64,000 nucleotides of DNA from Aquilaria yunnanensis (GCA_039654915.1 CM077599.1:1986501-2050500), one strand, 5' to 3'; shown: positions 37,270 to 50,340, counted from the first letter of the stretch. The notes: generated by a model not told the origin, from the letters alone. Program-made: numbers and translations.

Positions 37270-40066
37270 ATGTCTAAGCCAGTGGAGCATGATTACATAG
37301 GTTTGTCAGAGCTTCCTCCCATGGAGAAAAGCTCTGACAAGATCAGGGTCCATGGTCAGCCCCAGAACGGGCTCAACTTAAAAGCTACAGAGTTGAGGCT
37401 TGGGTTGCCGGGCTCCGAATCGCCGGAGAGGGAGGATCATGACGGCAGCCTGGTTTCGCTTAAGGGGTTCGTGTCTGGGGCCAAGAGGGGCTTTTCTGAC
37501 TGCCTCGATGGCCGTGGAAAATGGGTTTTTACCGGCGGATCTGACGGTTTGTTTTCTCCGAGAGGCGGCGGTAGCGTGGGAAAGAGTCATGCTGGGTCGG
37601 ATTCGGGTCTTGGTGGTCCTAGTCTGAAAGATGGGGGTGGGCTCAAACCCGTCATGGTGGTTCAAGAGAAGAAGCCTTCCCAAGTTGCTGGTGCTGTTGC
37701 ACATGGGAACGGGAGTCCTACTTCAAAGTACAAAATTTTACTCCTTATCTTTTATCCTTTTTCTCCCTCTCGGTTTAAAGTGAGAGAAGTTTTCAGTGAC
37801 TAGTGTGTACTTCTACGCTTGTTTGTTGCCTGTTTTTGTGCTCTTGCTGGATGTTCTGTGCGCGTTCTTCTGCGTTTCTGTTCTTCTAAATTGACTATAC
37901 TTTCGTTTGCTGAAAAGAATTAATATTTTGAAATTTTGGTGTAAAGCATAACCTTTTTCTTCCTCAAGTCTAATCCCACACTCAGCGGACTGTGTGGCTC
38001 ATGTTGTCTGAACCTATTCTCTGAAATTATATGTTCTGCACGCTTTCCTTGTGAATGATTTTGCTTTCAGATGAAACTTCTCCAAGTTGCTCTGCAGTTC
38101 AGGGTTGGCTATAAACATCACGCCTTCCGGTTCCATTTTGTTTCTATGGGTCTTAGGTATTTAGTTGTAGAAAAAATGCCCCCCCTCTTTTGCCCATATT
38201 TATTCAGTGAGAATATGATGCCATAGCATAAATCTGGAAGGGAAACGAATGTTTTTCAAAATTGGAGAATTCCTTTATTAACGTGGAGTACATTTAAAAC
38301 AAGGTTTTCCACTTTAATAAATGTGTCTTACGGAAGAAAATTTGGAGAAGAAAAATCGAAAATTTTCAACCACTAAATGCCATCTTAACTGAGATGATCG
38401 TCTACGCTTAACATGTTTACCTTTGAAAATCATTTGGTTCTAATCTGTACAAAGGTGTTCTCTTTTTCCCTTAAATTTTTTGGCTTGAAACGTGTCTTCT
38501 GTCCTTCTGATTAACATTCAACGCCTCAGTCTAATACTTTACTTTCAGGTATGTTGGGTATGAATAAAAGTTTGTTCTTGTTCTTGACAGGGCACGGGTA
38601 GTTGGATGGCCACCAATCCGTTCTTTTCGCAAGAATTCCATGGCTTCTAATCCTACAAAAAACAATGATGATGGAGAAGCCAAGTTGGGATCTGGATGTC
38701 TGTATGTAAAAGTTAGCATGGATGGTGCCCCATACCTCAGAAAAGTTGATCTCAGAATCTATGGCAGCTACACAGAGCTCTCATCAGCACTCGAAAAGAT
38801 GTTCGGCTGCTTCACCATCGGTAAACTTCCTTTGCCATTGCAATGGCCTTTTGATTGCTTTTGTTGTTGGCTCACACATGCATGCTTAGACATATGCTGC
38901 AGAACCACTTAGATGGGCTCTGATTGCCGGAAGAGGCTTTAATTTTCTGATTGTGGTCAATTGTATTAGGTCAATGTGGTTCTCATGGAGTTCCTGCCAA
39001 AGACAGGTTAAGTGCAAGTCGACTAATGGATCTGTTGCATGGCTCCGAGTATGTACTCACATATGAAGACAAAGATGGTGACTGGATGTTAGTTGGTGAT
39101 GTTCCCTGGGAGTAAGTCCAACTGCCAAGAAAGACATCACTTCAGTTGTTTTTTCCATAAACCAGATTTGCTACAACAAATCGAGTGACTTGTTCCAATA
39201 ATCGTATTTTAAAAATCGCCATGTCCGTTGGGAATGGTAGCCGGAGAATCATCAGCTGGCATTTTTTTTTTGTATGTTATTTCAATTGCTTAAATCATCA
39301 GTTTCATCTTTGTTAGTTAGCTGGTCTAAATTTACAAAGTTTTATTAGTTGTTGTTTTTATTCAGTTATTTTACCTATTTCTTTGGTCCTTGATGGAAAT
39401 TCTATCTTTCAACACTTTCTCTTGATCTTCCTTTGCCTGCAATTTTCCGTGAACTGACAATTCAGCGGGTTGATGCTTGGCATATCCTTCCATGCTTGTG
39501 ATGTATCCAGTTTCTGATGTATCATGATGATATTCTAAGATTGTCTTGGTGCTTGTAAGTATAAAAAAATGTCATCTCTAATTTTGGTACTTAATATTGC
39601 AGGATGTTCACCAACTCATGTAAGAAACTGAGGATCATGAAGAGTTCAGAAGCTATTGGCCTAGGTATTCCCTTCTCAAGTTTATCAGTACAAAGTTTAT
39701 TAACATTACGTGGACCTAAATATTTTCTTAAAAGAAAAGTGTTATTGATGGAAACTGTGCTGCAGTATTTTCTTTGAATTACAAGAGTATTTTGATAGCG
39801 GCTAATGTATTTTCTGCTACTCTGCACCCAATCATCCATTTGGACACCATTTTGAGCAGAGTCCCTCCCCCAGCACCCTTTTCTTCTCCATTTCTGCTGT
39901 ACAGGAAGTGAGCCTTTTATTAATGATAAAATTGGTTTCTAACCTAAGCATCTGAACACCAAAACTGTAAGAGAGGTGCAGCTGAAGCCAAGATCTCTAA
40001 CAGATGCATTTTTTTCTGGCTTGCGCAGCTCCAAGGGCCATGGAGAAATGCAAAAACCTTGACTAG
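37270..40066 (+). CDS. IAA27: Auxin-responsive Aux/IAA repressor, IAA27-like
   Basis: This is a nuclear repressor that binds ARF transcription factors and is degraded through TIR1/AFB-SCF when auxin is present. Exons inferred from GT-AG sites are 37270-37727, 38591-38820, 38970-39111, 39603-39664 and 40029-40066; the frame is continuous and gives 309 aa. Domains: an EAR repression motif LRLGL at residues 42-46; a degron [16 protein letters not shown] from residue 153; a PB1 (domain III/IV) fold at about 189-285, with the invariant lysine in YVKVSMDG and the acidic OPCA stretch [15 protein letters not shown]; and a basic KKLRIMK nuclear signal near the end. The N-terminal EHDYIGLSE and the [23 protein letters not shown] block resemble Arabidopsis IAA27 (PAP2) more than IAA8 or IAA9. 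I chose ATG at 37270 because it opens the conserved N-terminus; the frame also extends three bases upstream to a TTG. The subgroup assignment is from memory. Confidence 0.95.
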
Positions 40067-40736
40067 TTCAAGTTGCTGATGGTATCCGTGTTCAGTACCG
40101 GGTAGTACTCTCTAGATGAAGGATTGAAGACTTGGTGTTTTGTATAATGAGTGGAGAAACTTGAGAGACAAGATAAGGGAGTGTTGTTATCTGATGTAAT
40201 GTTCCTAGATGCCATTGTTGTGTTAGACTGTTAGTGTGGATTCTGATTATTGAATGTTCAAGACTCTTTCTATGAATGTAAATGGAGTGCAGGCTGTGGA
40301 GAAGCGCTTTTTCCCTCTCAAATTCCCCCTGCCATTGTTGAATCTGATCAGCATACCATGAGAAACCAGTAATTACCAGGAGGCTGCTGTTATTGCCTAA
40401 ACAAAGAAATTTAATATCATCATTAGCAGATGACCGGTCCCAAGTCCAACTAGTTGAGATTTGATTGATTGATTACAAACTGACCATCTTATATTCATCA
40501 GGATCAAGACGTCTCTCGTATAATCACAAATTTCTCCCTGCAATACGCATGACGGGGAGGGAAACTAACCTTGTCCCTGCCCCATTACGATTCAGGGCAG
40601 CGATATCGAAGTTACTTCATTTGTCATTGACAAAATGTCAGTTCCAATACGGTCACAAATACAATCAACATAAGCAAATTCTGTCCTTCACTCGTTTGTT
40701 CCTCATGAATAACACCCTGAACAAAAACAAAACCGC
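40067..40736. other. Convergent 3' ends of Aux/IAA and RPB5
   Basis: Tail-to-tail spacer of 670 bp. It holds the 3' untranslated region of the Aux/IAA gene from the left (probably to about 40310) and that of RPB5 from the right. No clear AATAAA-type signal could be assigned with confidence. The plus-strand open frame here at 40465-40764 is antisense to the RPB5 tail and is not a gene. Confidence 0.5.
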
Positions 40737-42903
40737 TTATACAACGTATCGGTATGTGACATAGCGACCGGCTGTCTCACTTGGGCGTATTATCTTCACT
40801 ACTTGTCCACGCTTGAGCCCATAGTACCTTGCAATTGGATCACTCACTTGGATACGCGGTAACTGCACTTCATTTACCCAAAGGACATTCATAAGAATAT
40901 GGTGAAGCTGCTATTTTTCCGATAAGAAAAGCAAAACCAAAATAAATAAATAATGATACCGTGTCTAATATGTGCAGGCTGAGGCAAAAATATAACCCAT
41001 AACCAACAGAACAGAAGGCATTGATATGAGAAAAGCAGAAGTCACGGGATCACTAATCTATTCTAAAACGCTCTTTGGTCAATCAGCAACATAGAAACAC
41101 AGAGAATTAGAGGACAAAGCACCTATACCTGAGTTTCCTTTACAGTGTATCTTTGCAGCAAAGTCTTCTTCTCTTCATTGGTCAGTATTTGATGTTCAGG
41201 AACCAGAACATGCTCTTTTATGTTGACAAGGAGCTCTGCTTCCTGCTCCAAAGAGATCAAGAAAGAATATAAGATGAAGCAATCAAGAAAGTGTTTAACA
41301 GAAAAAATAGCTCAGCAAATTGAAGTCTTAGATTAGCATACTCATAGTTCTGCAGATACGCCTAATTACCTGCCTTGACATTTTAATTAACATATGAACA
41401 AGTCAACCATTCACGAAAGAGAAAATAATCAATCCTTTTGACGCTGGCAGAAAGCCTGAAGTTTTCAACCAGAAGTTCTAATTAAAAACGTTATAAAAGC
41501 TGCTAATTCTTTGACCTGGAAAACCTCCAAGTGAAACTTGGTAGATATTTCACTGATACACGTCCGAGCAAAGGGAGTCAAATTCTGTTGAACGACCAAT
41601 ATAGCTCTGAAGACATTTTCTGACTTCATACGATTGGTATAAGTCTTCATTGTCTTAACACCAACCTTGGCTTCTTCTGGAAAGAAGACATAGATCTGCA
41701 ACACAAGAAATGCAGCAAACTGTGAGGGAAATACATGAGGACTGCAGAGTGAGTTCTATAGCTAACTGCAGTGTTGAAACCAGAGCCAGCCCAACAGTTG
41801 AGGAAAATAATCAGCCTGGTTTTGACTCGTTTAGTATATCATGAAAACAAAAACAAGAACGTGACTTTGCAACACAGGAGAAGTTTCTTCCCAAGCACAA
41901 ACGTCCCTCAAGGAAACACACATATCCCAACACCATCTCTAAGTAGAGCAATACACACAGCTTGCACTTTCCTAAAACAAAAGCTAACAGTTATAGTAAT
42001 CTACCACATAAAAAGATCAACGTAGACAGGATTAGAGGGTTCAGTCACTTCAATGATATTAATTGCATGGTCTAGAATCTCATAAATCAGCTTGCACATA
42101 CATAAACATCACAGGGCGCCAACAGAATATCTAGTGCTGACAACTGGGTTTTAAAACAATTTTCTACTAGTAGCGAGGCAAGTATAAACACAGGACCCAA
42201 TGAGCCCGACTATTCCAAGGCTCAGAAGATATGTGCTAATGGTAAAAGCTTGCGGCCAACTGAGTACTCCTCTGTACCATACAATCACTAGAACACGGGG
42301 AAAGAAAAGGCCACCAGGCCACTAGTTTTAGTACACATGATTGCTTGGCAGTAGGGTTAGCATTGTGGAGGCACCTTCATATATTATTCAAGAGAAAGTG
42401 AAAAGCACATGACTCACCCCTTAATATGAAAGACAGTGTGACATACAACACCAAGCAAAAACACATCGTTTAAGTCATTATCATATAAAAAATTATCAAA
42501 TCCAAGACAAAATCCCGGCAAAGTCCAATCTTTTCCTTCCCACAGCCGACATATAATCAAAAGAACCCATATTCGGCATCAGGTCATCCAACCCCGCTCA
42601 GCAGAGAGCTAACTTGAAGTAGAATTCCAGAAATTAAACTGCTGAAAAGAAAATCCTTTTCATACTTGCTACCCACAATCTGATAATCCCGAACATATGT
42701 ACCTGGTCAGAGCTATCGGCCTTCTTGGCCTTATTGATGATAATGTCCTCCCTTTTCATGTTCTCGCCATACTTGGATATAAACTGTTCCTTCGACATGT
42801 TAATTTCGAAATCCCCGACCAGGTAGCCCCGATCCTTGAGCATCTGCATCACCGTCTTGCGGATTCTGTAGAGCCTCTTTATCTCATCCTCTGAGAGAAC
42901 CAT
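40737..42903 (-). CDS. NRPB5: DNA-directed RNA polymerase subunit RPB5
   Basis: This is the shared jaw subunit of nuclear RNA polymerases I, II and III (and Pol IV in plants). Exons on the minus strand are 42703-42903, 41516-41695, 41129-41242 and 40737-40862; each is a whole number of codons (67, 60, 38 and 41 plus stop), giving 206 aa against 205 in Arabidopsis NRPB5. The eukaryote-specific N-terminal domain (about 1-135) includes [18 protein letters not shown] and [20 protein letters not shown]. The C-terminal domain shared with archaeal RpoH (about 137-206) includes [27 protein letters not shown] and the ending RYVTYRYVV. The start at 42903 (MVLSEDE) fits the family; an in-frame TTG-initiated extension upstream does not. 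A tttgcag at about 42943-42949 could be the acceptor of an intron in the 5' leader. No broken exon or missing motif was found. Confidence 0.96.
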
Positions 42904-43120
42904 CCTTGCCCACTGATGAAATCGACGTTTTTCAGGCTGCAAACAGATAATTCAAACTGGCCGGGAAAAGTGTCGCCCAACCCTAGCTTGAATTCTCCAG
43001 ATAAATCGTTAAGTGGCGTCCAATTCGTAAAAGTGAGGCTTTCGGCTGTTCAGCAACTTACTCTGAGATCCGCTACGTATCCGCACGCTTTTACGTCTTT
43101 GCCCTCCAACAACTAGTGGT
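42904..43120 (-). promoter_or_regulatory. RPB5 5' leader and proximal promoter
   Basis: This GC-richer strip directly upstream of RPB5 carries AACCCTAG on the plus strand near 42979-42986, a variant of the telo-box (AAACCCTAA) found in promoters of plant translation and transcription housekeeping genes. The reading is weak because it rests on one short motif. Confidence 0.35.
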
Positions 43121-43239
43121 TTTTATTTTTTTTTAATAATTAGAATTACAAATAAGAAAAGGAAGAGTTAAGAGAAAACAAAAAACTGCCAATTGGTGAG
43201 CTGTTATCACTTTGCATCTAGGGACTATCACTATCGAAT

Positions 43240-44700
43240 ATCACTTAAAGGAATGCAAAAGTTGCAAGATGTGTTGAACAACCAAACAAAGGGTTAAAGT
43301 TGAATTAAGTCTATCTGAGAAAATTTATAACACCTGTAAGTAATCTATCAGCAATGTAATAACATGTAATAAAACGGAGATGATAATTAGTTACTAGAGA
43401 TAAAGCTCCATAAATAGCTTGAAATTCGGCTTTGATGGCTAAATTACAGTGGGGGAGTAAAGTTATCTAATGAATCCAAGGAGGTCCATCGGATCCCATC
43501 TAGACCAAAGCAGTAGTGCCTAGGCCTGATGATTGACACCATGTCTCATTAGTAGTAAATAAATTTGGCCGACCGAGAAGGTTTAAATTCAAGTTGCTAC
43601 CCCACGAAAGACATAATCTGGGTGGGGGATTATGAAGCTCAACAGTTTATTTCTTGTGAAATTCCCTATATAGAGAAAGTTGAGCAATCAGATCCTTCAT
43701 CTAAGCAATTAATGATGGAACATGAAAAGTGACATTCTGGAATATACATTCATTTTGACCAATTCAAAAGGGTGGAGAGAAGAAAGCGAAACCAGTCTAG
43801 TGGATAGTGTTGCTTATAACTAAAGAGGTCAGTAAACCAAGCTTTGAAGGATGGAAATAGGGTAGATGAAGGCGGAGGAAAAAAATTGCCCCTTAGGTCC
43901 TACAATCTAGGACATTCCAAAAAGAGATGAAATATCATTTCCAAAGAAGATTGACAGTGGGAACTTATCAAATTAATGAAGCCAACATGGTTAGCAAGAT
44001 TTGCCGCTATTGGCAGAGATTGTAATAAACACTTCCAAAAAAATATTTTGAACTTTTGAGGATATCATAGGCCCATAAAAGCTTTGATAATAGTAGAGAA
44101 ATCTTGATGCGGAGAACACTGGAAAGAAGTATATGTGGCATTTAGGAGACGAGCCAACTTCTTATGGAGCTTAAGAGCATAGCTATGCTTAAATATAAAA
44201 GAACGTGTGGAGTGGCCAAGCCAATGAATGGAGCCTAAAGCATCCCCATTATCTAATATTGAAATATTGTGGATCAACTCAACAATATGAGATGGGAACA
44301 AATTTATCTGCAACACGAAGATTGGGATCCTTTGTTCCCATTACCTACTAGCAGGTTCAAATGTGTTGGAGTTATTCCTGGCGTCTAGGCATCTTCCTAT
44401 ACCCTAATCATAGACCCATTGCCCACCATTCAATGGATGTGGTATTGGAGAAAGGCACGACCATGCAGGAGACTATACCAAATGAGGGAAGAGTTACTCG
44501 GGGCTTTAGCAGTCTATACAAAATGAGATTCACCATACTTTGCTGAAAAAACCTTATAAACTAAAGAATGACTACTACCAATGAAAATACACTAAAAGGT
44601 TTTAGTGAGCAGAATCTAATTAAAGAGATGCAGATCCTTAATACCAAGTCCCCCAAGTCTTTTTAGGAGATGTATCGGCTCTTCGTTTACTAATGGTTGT
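43240..44700 (-). pseudogene. LINE-type reverse transcriptase remnant (RT tail, zf-RVT, RNase H)
   Basis: Read on the minus strand across several frames and stops, this stretch keeps the order of a plant non-LTR retrotransposon C-terminus. The RT-tail motifs GGLGIKDLHLFN, AKYGESHF and PSNSSLIWYSLLHGRA lie at about 44690-44420 and are followed by VGNG. Next are a zinc-binding RT-associated block (zf-RVT type) with FKIFFWKCL and HLFLECP at about 44250-43900, and an RNase H-like block with FTTNETW at about 43560 and IKAEFQAIYGALSLVTNYH at about 43440-43380. Multiple stop codons and frameshifts show it is dead. The RT catalytic part upstream is missing. A T-rich run at about 43120-43137 could be the old poly(A) tail in minus orientation. 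It lies just upstream of the RPB5 promoter. Confidence 0.85.
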
Positions 44701-47422
44701 TGGTAACATTTAGAATGAGCATTTGATTAGTTCGGTTTAAAATTGAACTGAACACTCATGATGTAGTTGATTTTGGTTTTTATAAAACTAGTTTTTTAGC
44801 TTGTACAATGTATAGGTTAATTTCTTATGTTACTAAAAGTATGTAATAGTTACATAAATAATTTTAATGATAAAAAGGTGAAATTTTTGTAAAATCTATA
44901 TTATATTTTAACATAAATTCAAGCAAAAGACGATGAATTATAATATCATAATTGAATTCATTTTGGCAACGATTTTTAAATGATATTGTCTTAAAAACCA
45001 TAAAGAGGAATACTGAGCATTAAGCTCAACGGAGTATACGAATATAGCTAAAATGAAAGCTTTGATTGTTTTCATAACAAATTCGATGAAATAAACATTC
45101 ATATCCAATTTAAGTATTGTGTCGCATGACATCTTTCAAATGTTCATTGCCTTCTACAATTGTTGTACTCATTTATCCAAATGAGTCAATATTCAAAACT
45201 TCAAGTCTCTATTCATGGATAGTAGGTTAAAAATTAACCAATAAGTGACATGATTCATGAACAGAGATAAATTAAGGTAAACTAATGGCTTTGAATGCTA
45301 CATAATCAATTTCAAGACTGGGAAAATAGTTGAAAAGAAGATTTAAGGAAAATAGATGAAAAGAAGATTTAACTAGAATTTTTCTTAGTTAATTTATTGG
45401 TGTAATTAAGTATGTCATTTTTTTTTCACTTTGAGTTCAATACAATACAAGACATTATAAGGCTAAGGGGGAGAAATTGAGGATTAGGGGGTCTTTTGCC
45501 TTTAAAAAGTGTTGAACCCTGGCCTTAGTACATATTGAAGTAACCATTAGGCCAAACCTTTGGGTGCATAATTAGATAGGTCTAATGTATAATATTATGG
45601 TTAATTTAGACTTTAGTTGCGCCCAATGTACCAAAAAAAATATTATTCTAAAATATTTTATTCAACTAACAAATCATTCTTCTAACATATTTAAAGCAAG
45701 CACAAGACATGGCAAAAAAACTTCTAAAGTGAAGGTGCTAAAATTTCCATTATCAATAATGATAAAATTAGTTTCGTGAATGAGGAATAATTTTAAATTG
45801 TTGGAGATATATCTTAGGCAAAAAAAAAAAAAAAACATATATCGTTAACTCTAAACTATGTGAAATATGTAATTAGGTAAAGAAAAAATTGTTAAAAATT
45901 AAGTAATTTTGATTGAACCAAAATAAGATAAAGCCAAAGGCATTAAAATCTATAGCTCCAATTTACATGCCAACATCTTCACCCCAACAGAGTGTCAATT
46001 ACACTATCACAATGCGTGGAAGAAACTGCAGAATAAGTGCAAAGATTTTTCTTTTTGGGATAGGTGGAGAGAAGACAATATCCCATATATGAAAAACCAA
46101 AAAGAAATACATAACTCTATGTACAAATATAAGTAGTAGCCTATCTTAGACACTACAATAGATGACAATTGTCTGATGAACATAAAAATAAAACAACAAT
46201 AGAAATTAAGAGATTTTGTCAAACTCACGTGAGGAAAATCTACTAACCTTAACTTAACTCGAGCTGTATTTGGGAACAACTTTTGTAATTAGCATTAGAG
46301 TTTTAATTAATTTATTAACCGTAAAGATGAAATCACTGAAGTTAAAAGTAAAAGCCACTACTAAAATGTTTCTTCAAAACTTTAACACTAATTGTTAATG
46401 TTAATACCAAACAAGACCTCAATCTTAACAACATAACCTGACAGCTATCTATACTCTGGTAATTTGGTTGCTCCTTGTGTCTTTGATCCTTCCTTATGTA
46501 AAAGTCACTTGACCACCAAAGATAGAACCCGTCACCAGCAGCCTAACGGACAAACTAAGCGTCATTGAAACCTAAGGGGTAAAATGATCTAGCAAAGACA
46601 TAAGCAACTTACGATGAAGTGATAAACTTCAATCAACCAAAGATGAAGATGTGGTGAAATCTACATTTTTGATATTTAGAGAGGTAGATATAAGCTCTAA
46701 ATCAATAGTATCATATTGTTCTCATATGGATTATCATTTTGATATTTGAAGTGAATCATGGAAGGAAAAGAATTGGATGGAGAGTGTTAGTGTAACCACT
46801 AAACGTCTATATTTGAAATCAATGTATCGAAATTCTATTTACAATTTATAATTAGTAAACAAGACTAAAACCGTAAAAGCATAAAAAAATTTCATTTATA
46901 TTACGTTACTTGACCAATAGTTGTAAATTCATTAAAATATAATGAATATTTTTAAGTATATAGAATAAATGGCATATTAATTAGGTTTTTATTAAGTAAT
47001 TAATTTCAACAATAAGTATAAAATTAACTATATCTTAATTTAGGATTTACAAAATAATTATGTAATTCTTACATTTAGATCCTTTTCCATTTTAGCTAGG
47101 TTGTGAACCGTGGGAAGATCATAACCAAAAGAAATGTGTGAGGCATTAGTATTCTTTTTTACGTTTGCACCCTTTTAAATGATAGAACATTTGAACGTTC
47201 AAAACAATATATACATATAAAATGATAACTTAAAAAGTCTAGGACTTAATCTTATATTTGAACTAAAGATGAATGACCACTTATGTAAATTTAAATAGAA
47301 TCAACCTTTTAGCTAATATTCCAAAATGCCCCCTTAACTTTACATAGGAATTCATATAGACTGTAAAAGTGTTTAACAGTTCACAAAAGGCCCATAATTA
47401 ATGCTCATATACTATGTACACA

Positions 47423-47423
<1 letters not shown>
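44701..47423. other. AT-rich intergenic DNA
   Basis: No gene is recognised. A short duplication of gaaaagaagattta occurs near 45332 and 45358. A poly(A) run lies at about 45820-45835. Nothing shows protein families or terminal repeats. Confidence 0.55.

Positions 47424-47466
<43 letters not shown>
47424..47466. repeat. (CA)n microsatellite
   Basis: About twenty-one CA dinucleotides in a row, followed by a TATG/TATA tract to about 47490. A likely polymorphic marker. Confidence 0.95.
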
Positions 47467-47469
<3 letters not shown>

Positions 47470-47849
47470 GTATGTATATATGTATGTATCTAAACTGTCT
47501 AAATTACATGTCAAAATGATCCAAACCTCTGAATTGTTATATTTCAACTTATTTGATTTTTAGGAAAATTACCAAAAAATTTCCCAACATTTGGGCAAAT
47601 CTATAATTTTGTCTTCCCTTTTTAATATACATCCACCAACCCTCATCCAGCATTAATATCGTTAATGATAGTTATTAAACAAAAGAGAAACTGTTTTACT
47701 TTGCTCTCTTTACTTTCTAAGAAATCAAACATAAACCCTAAACTTTTTCTTTTACTTGTCCACCTCAAGCTTTTATCTTCTTCGTTTCCAGAGCCACCGC
47801 CTTTTATTCTCCTTGAGTGTTGCCACTCCTCCATCAGAGACTCACAGAT

Positions 47850-48232
47850 TGTCACGGAAAAAAATCCAAAATCAAGTGGTTACTAGTCAAAATGTGGATT
47901 AAGACAATGAAACCAAAAGCTACAGCGGAGATGGAACAACAATGGAATATAACAGCCTGCTACAGGTCAGGGAATCAGGAAAGAAAGAATCGATTCCGAG
48001 AATATCATAGACTTACATGCTAGAATCAATGGCTGGCGGGTTGGCGAAAGGACAAGGAAAAGATAGATCAAACAGAGAGGGAGAAGAAGATACAATTTAT
48101 CATTTGTTAATTCCAAAGATATGGTTACATATGTATATAAAGCAATACATTGAAAACGGTCCAAACAACAATAACAACTTCGTACGGGGCTTACCATGTG
48201 CCCTTCATGTGCTTCAACTTTGTCATGTAACA
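47850..48232 (-). repeat. Long terminal repeat, left copy (3' LTR)
   Basis: 383 bp with TG...CA ends (tgtcacgg ... atgtaaca on the plus strand); direct partner of 49965-50340. The polypurine tract abuts its right edge in minus orientation. Confidence 0.85.
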
Positions 48233-49950
48233 ACCTTCCCCCTTAAAATGACTCTTGTCCTTAAGAGTCCTAATAGAATCTCTCACATATACGCAAAAAT
48301 CACAACAAAAAAACCTAAAATACTACTATACTATGGGTTGCTCTACTTCTTACTGGATCCTCGTAATGTTTTTTCACCCTTGTCCACTAGGACAGATGGT
48401 AGAATAACTCAACAAAGGACATTGTGAATCCTTCAATCTCTTGAACCAAGAAAACTGGTGGCATCTTTAGTCTTTTGAATATGAAAAAACAGTAGCTTTA
48501 CTGCAGCCTTGTCATCAATATTGATGGCCAACTTGTAACTATGTGAAACTGTGAGCACAGAAAAATAATCAATAGTGTTCCCTATAGCCCTATCACCAAC
48601 AAAAAGCTTATGTTGCATTTCTTGTTTTGGTTGCTTTTCACCAGGACCATAGAAATGATTTTGAATCACCATGTCTTGTATTCCATGATTTCCGATTGTT
48701 GCCTCTTTAAAACTAGCATTTTCGACAGCCCACTTTCCGTTTTCAATGCCTGTACTACGATAAACTCCAACTTTGGTGTCTATTGAGAATTTTTCCTCAT
48801 GGTTTGTGGCTTCAAAATTTGCTGCAATATAAGAAACTAATACACAACTCATTGAATGTTGCTGAATTTTTGAGCTAGCACATTCTTGGAAACCCCCTGT
48901 AACTTCAAGTGAATATTTCTTTGCTACATTTTCATTAGCTTCAGTATTGTCCTTTGCTCGAAGTTTTTCTCATGATCAATAGATTCAAAACCTTTTACAA
49001 TGTTGGAAACAAATATACAACTTCTAGATTTTTCCTAAATTTTTAGCCCAGTAGATTCTATGTGATCTTCTGTGGCTTCACTTTCAAGAGAGTAACCACA
49101 AACTATTGAATAATCATCAAGTTTTGTTTTCTCAAGTTTCAGCTTGACTTGTTTGGGTACCCTCTTTTATCAATTCAAGTGAGCACTCTTCTTTCAGTTT
49201 AAGTGAACACTTGTCAGAAGCATCATCCCTTGTATCCCAGGTTAGGAATATTTCATGTAATTTGGCTAGGAATTAAGCATAATACATGGTCTGAGGCTTT
49301 TGTTTCCTTACATATTCTTGTATATCCTCTTGCAAACCATCCAAGAAACAATTAACAATAAACTCCACAGAGGGATTCCAAACCTTACTCAATAATTTCT
49401 CAAATTGTTCTTGATAATCTTGAATAGAGCCTAATTGCTTTAAACTTCTCAATTCCTTAATAACAGCATCTTGCTCCTAGTATCTAAAACATTACAAGCT
49501 GAACTTTGTTAACTTTGCTAAAGACAGAGCTTTACGCAAATTTCTAGGCCTCAATGCCTTTACATTTTTCCTAATATCTTCTTGTAACCCATCCAAAAAA
49601 TAACTAACCAGGAATTTTTCACGTAGTTTACTTACCTTGTTCAAGCAAATTTGGAATTGATTCCAATAGCTTTTGGCAGAACCTTGCTATGTCAGTTTCT
49701 TCAAAGCTATTGATGCAGAAATTCTTTCATTTCACGTCATGCTTACCACGCTAGCTACTGGCCCATGATTATCAAGACTTGTTCCCATCTAGATGTGATT
49801 CAAGAATGAAGAATCACTGAGCACTTGTTCTACCTGTCTATGAATTATTGGTTTAGGAATTTTGTCAAACACTTGGTTGTTGTAAAAATTTAACTTCTAA
49901 AATCAGCCTTGATCCTTAGGCTATTTCTTCCATGAATGAGGCAGAATCGT

Positions 49951-49962
49951 GCTCTGATACCA
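49951..49962 (-). promoter_or_regulatory. Retrotransposon primer binding site
   Basis: The minus strand reads TGGTATCAGAGC, complementary to the 3' end of plant initiator tRNA-Met, and is separated from the LTR by two bases. Confidence 0.9.
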
Positions 49963-49964
49963 TT

Positions 49965-50340
49965 TGTCATGGAACAAAATCCAAAATCAAGTGGTTACTA
50001 GTCAAAATGAGGATTAAGACAGTGAAATCAAAAGCTAGAGCAGAGATGGAACAATTTTAACAATCTGCTACAGGTCAGGGAATTGGGAGAAAAAGAATCG
50101 ATTCTGAGAGTACTGTAGACTTACATGCTAGAATCAATGGTTGGCGGGTCGATGGAGGGAGAAGGAAAAGATAGATTGAACAGAGAGGGAGAAGAAGATA
50201 CAATTTCTTATTCGTTAATTCTAAAAAGATGGTTACAGACGTATATAAAGCAATATATTGAAAAAGGTCCAAACAACAATAACAACGTCGCATGGGGCTT
50301 ACCATGTGCCCTTCACGTACTTCAGCTTTGTCATGTAACA
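49965..50340 (-). repeat. Long terminal repeat, right copy (5' LTR)
   Basis: 376 bp with TG...CA ends (tgtcatgg ... atgtaaca on the plus strand); direct partner of 47850-48232. The primer binding site lies two bases outside its left edge. Confidence 0.85.

Larger units (their letters stand above)
47850..50340 (-). mobile_element. Non-autonomous LTR retrotransposon with Ty3/gypsy gag remnants
   Basis: Two direct repeats (47850-48232 and 49965-50340, about 10 percent diverged by eye) bound about 1.7 kb of internal DNA. The minus strand next to the right LTR reads TGGTATCAGAGC (49951-49962), the classic plant primer binding site. Next to the left LTR it reads AAGGGGGAAGG (48233-48244 region), a polypurine tract. 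Both fix the element on the minus strand. The interior (49300-49620) encodes gag-like FLDGLQEDI segments followed by P-x-x-L-x-KALSLAKL, matching the C-terminal part of Ty3/gypsy gag. There is no protease, RT or integrase. A 139-codon minus frame at 48433-48852 has no recognised function. Flanking 5-mers (cagat and caagc) do not form a clean target duplication. Confidence 0.85.

Noticed and set aside
48433..48852. 139-aa minus-strand frame considered as a host gene
   Set aside because: It lies inside the LTR element bounded by 47850 and 50340 and repeats a motif found nearby in the same element, so it belongs to the retrotransposon.
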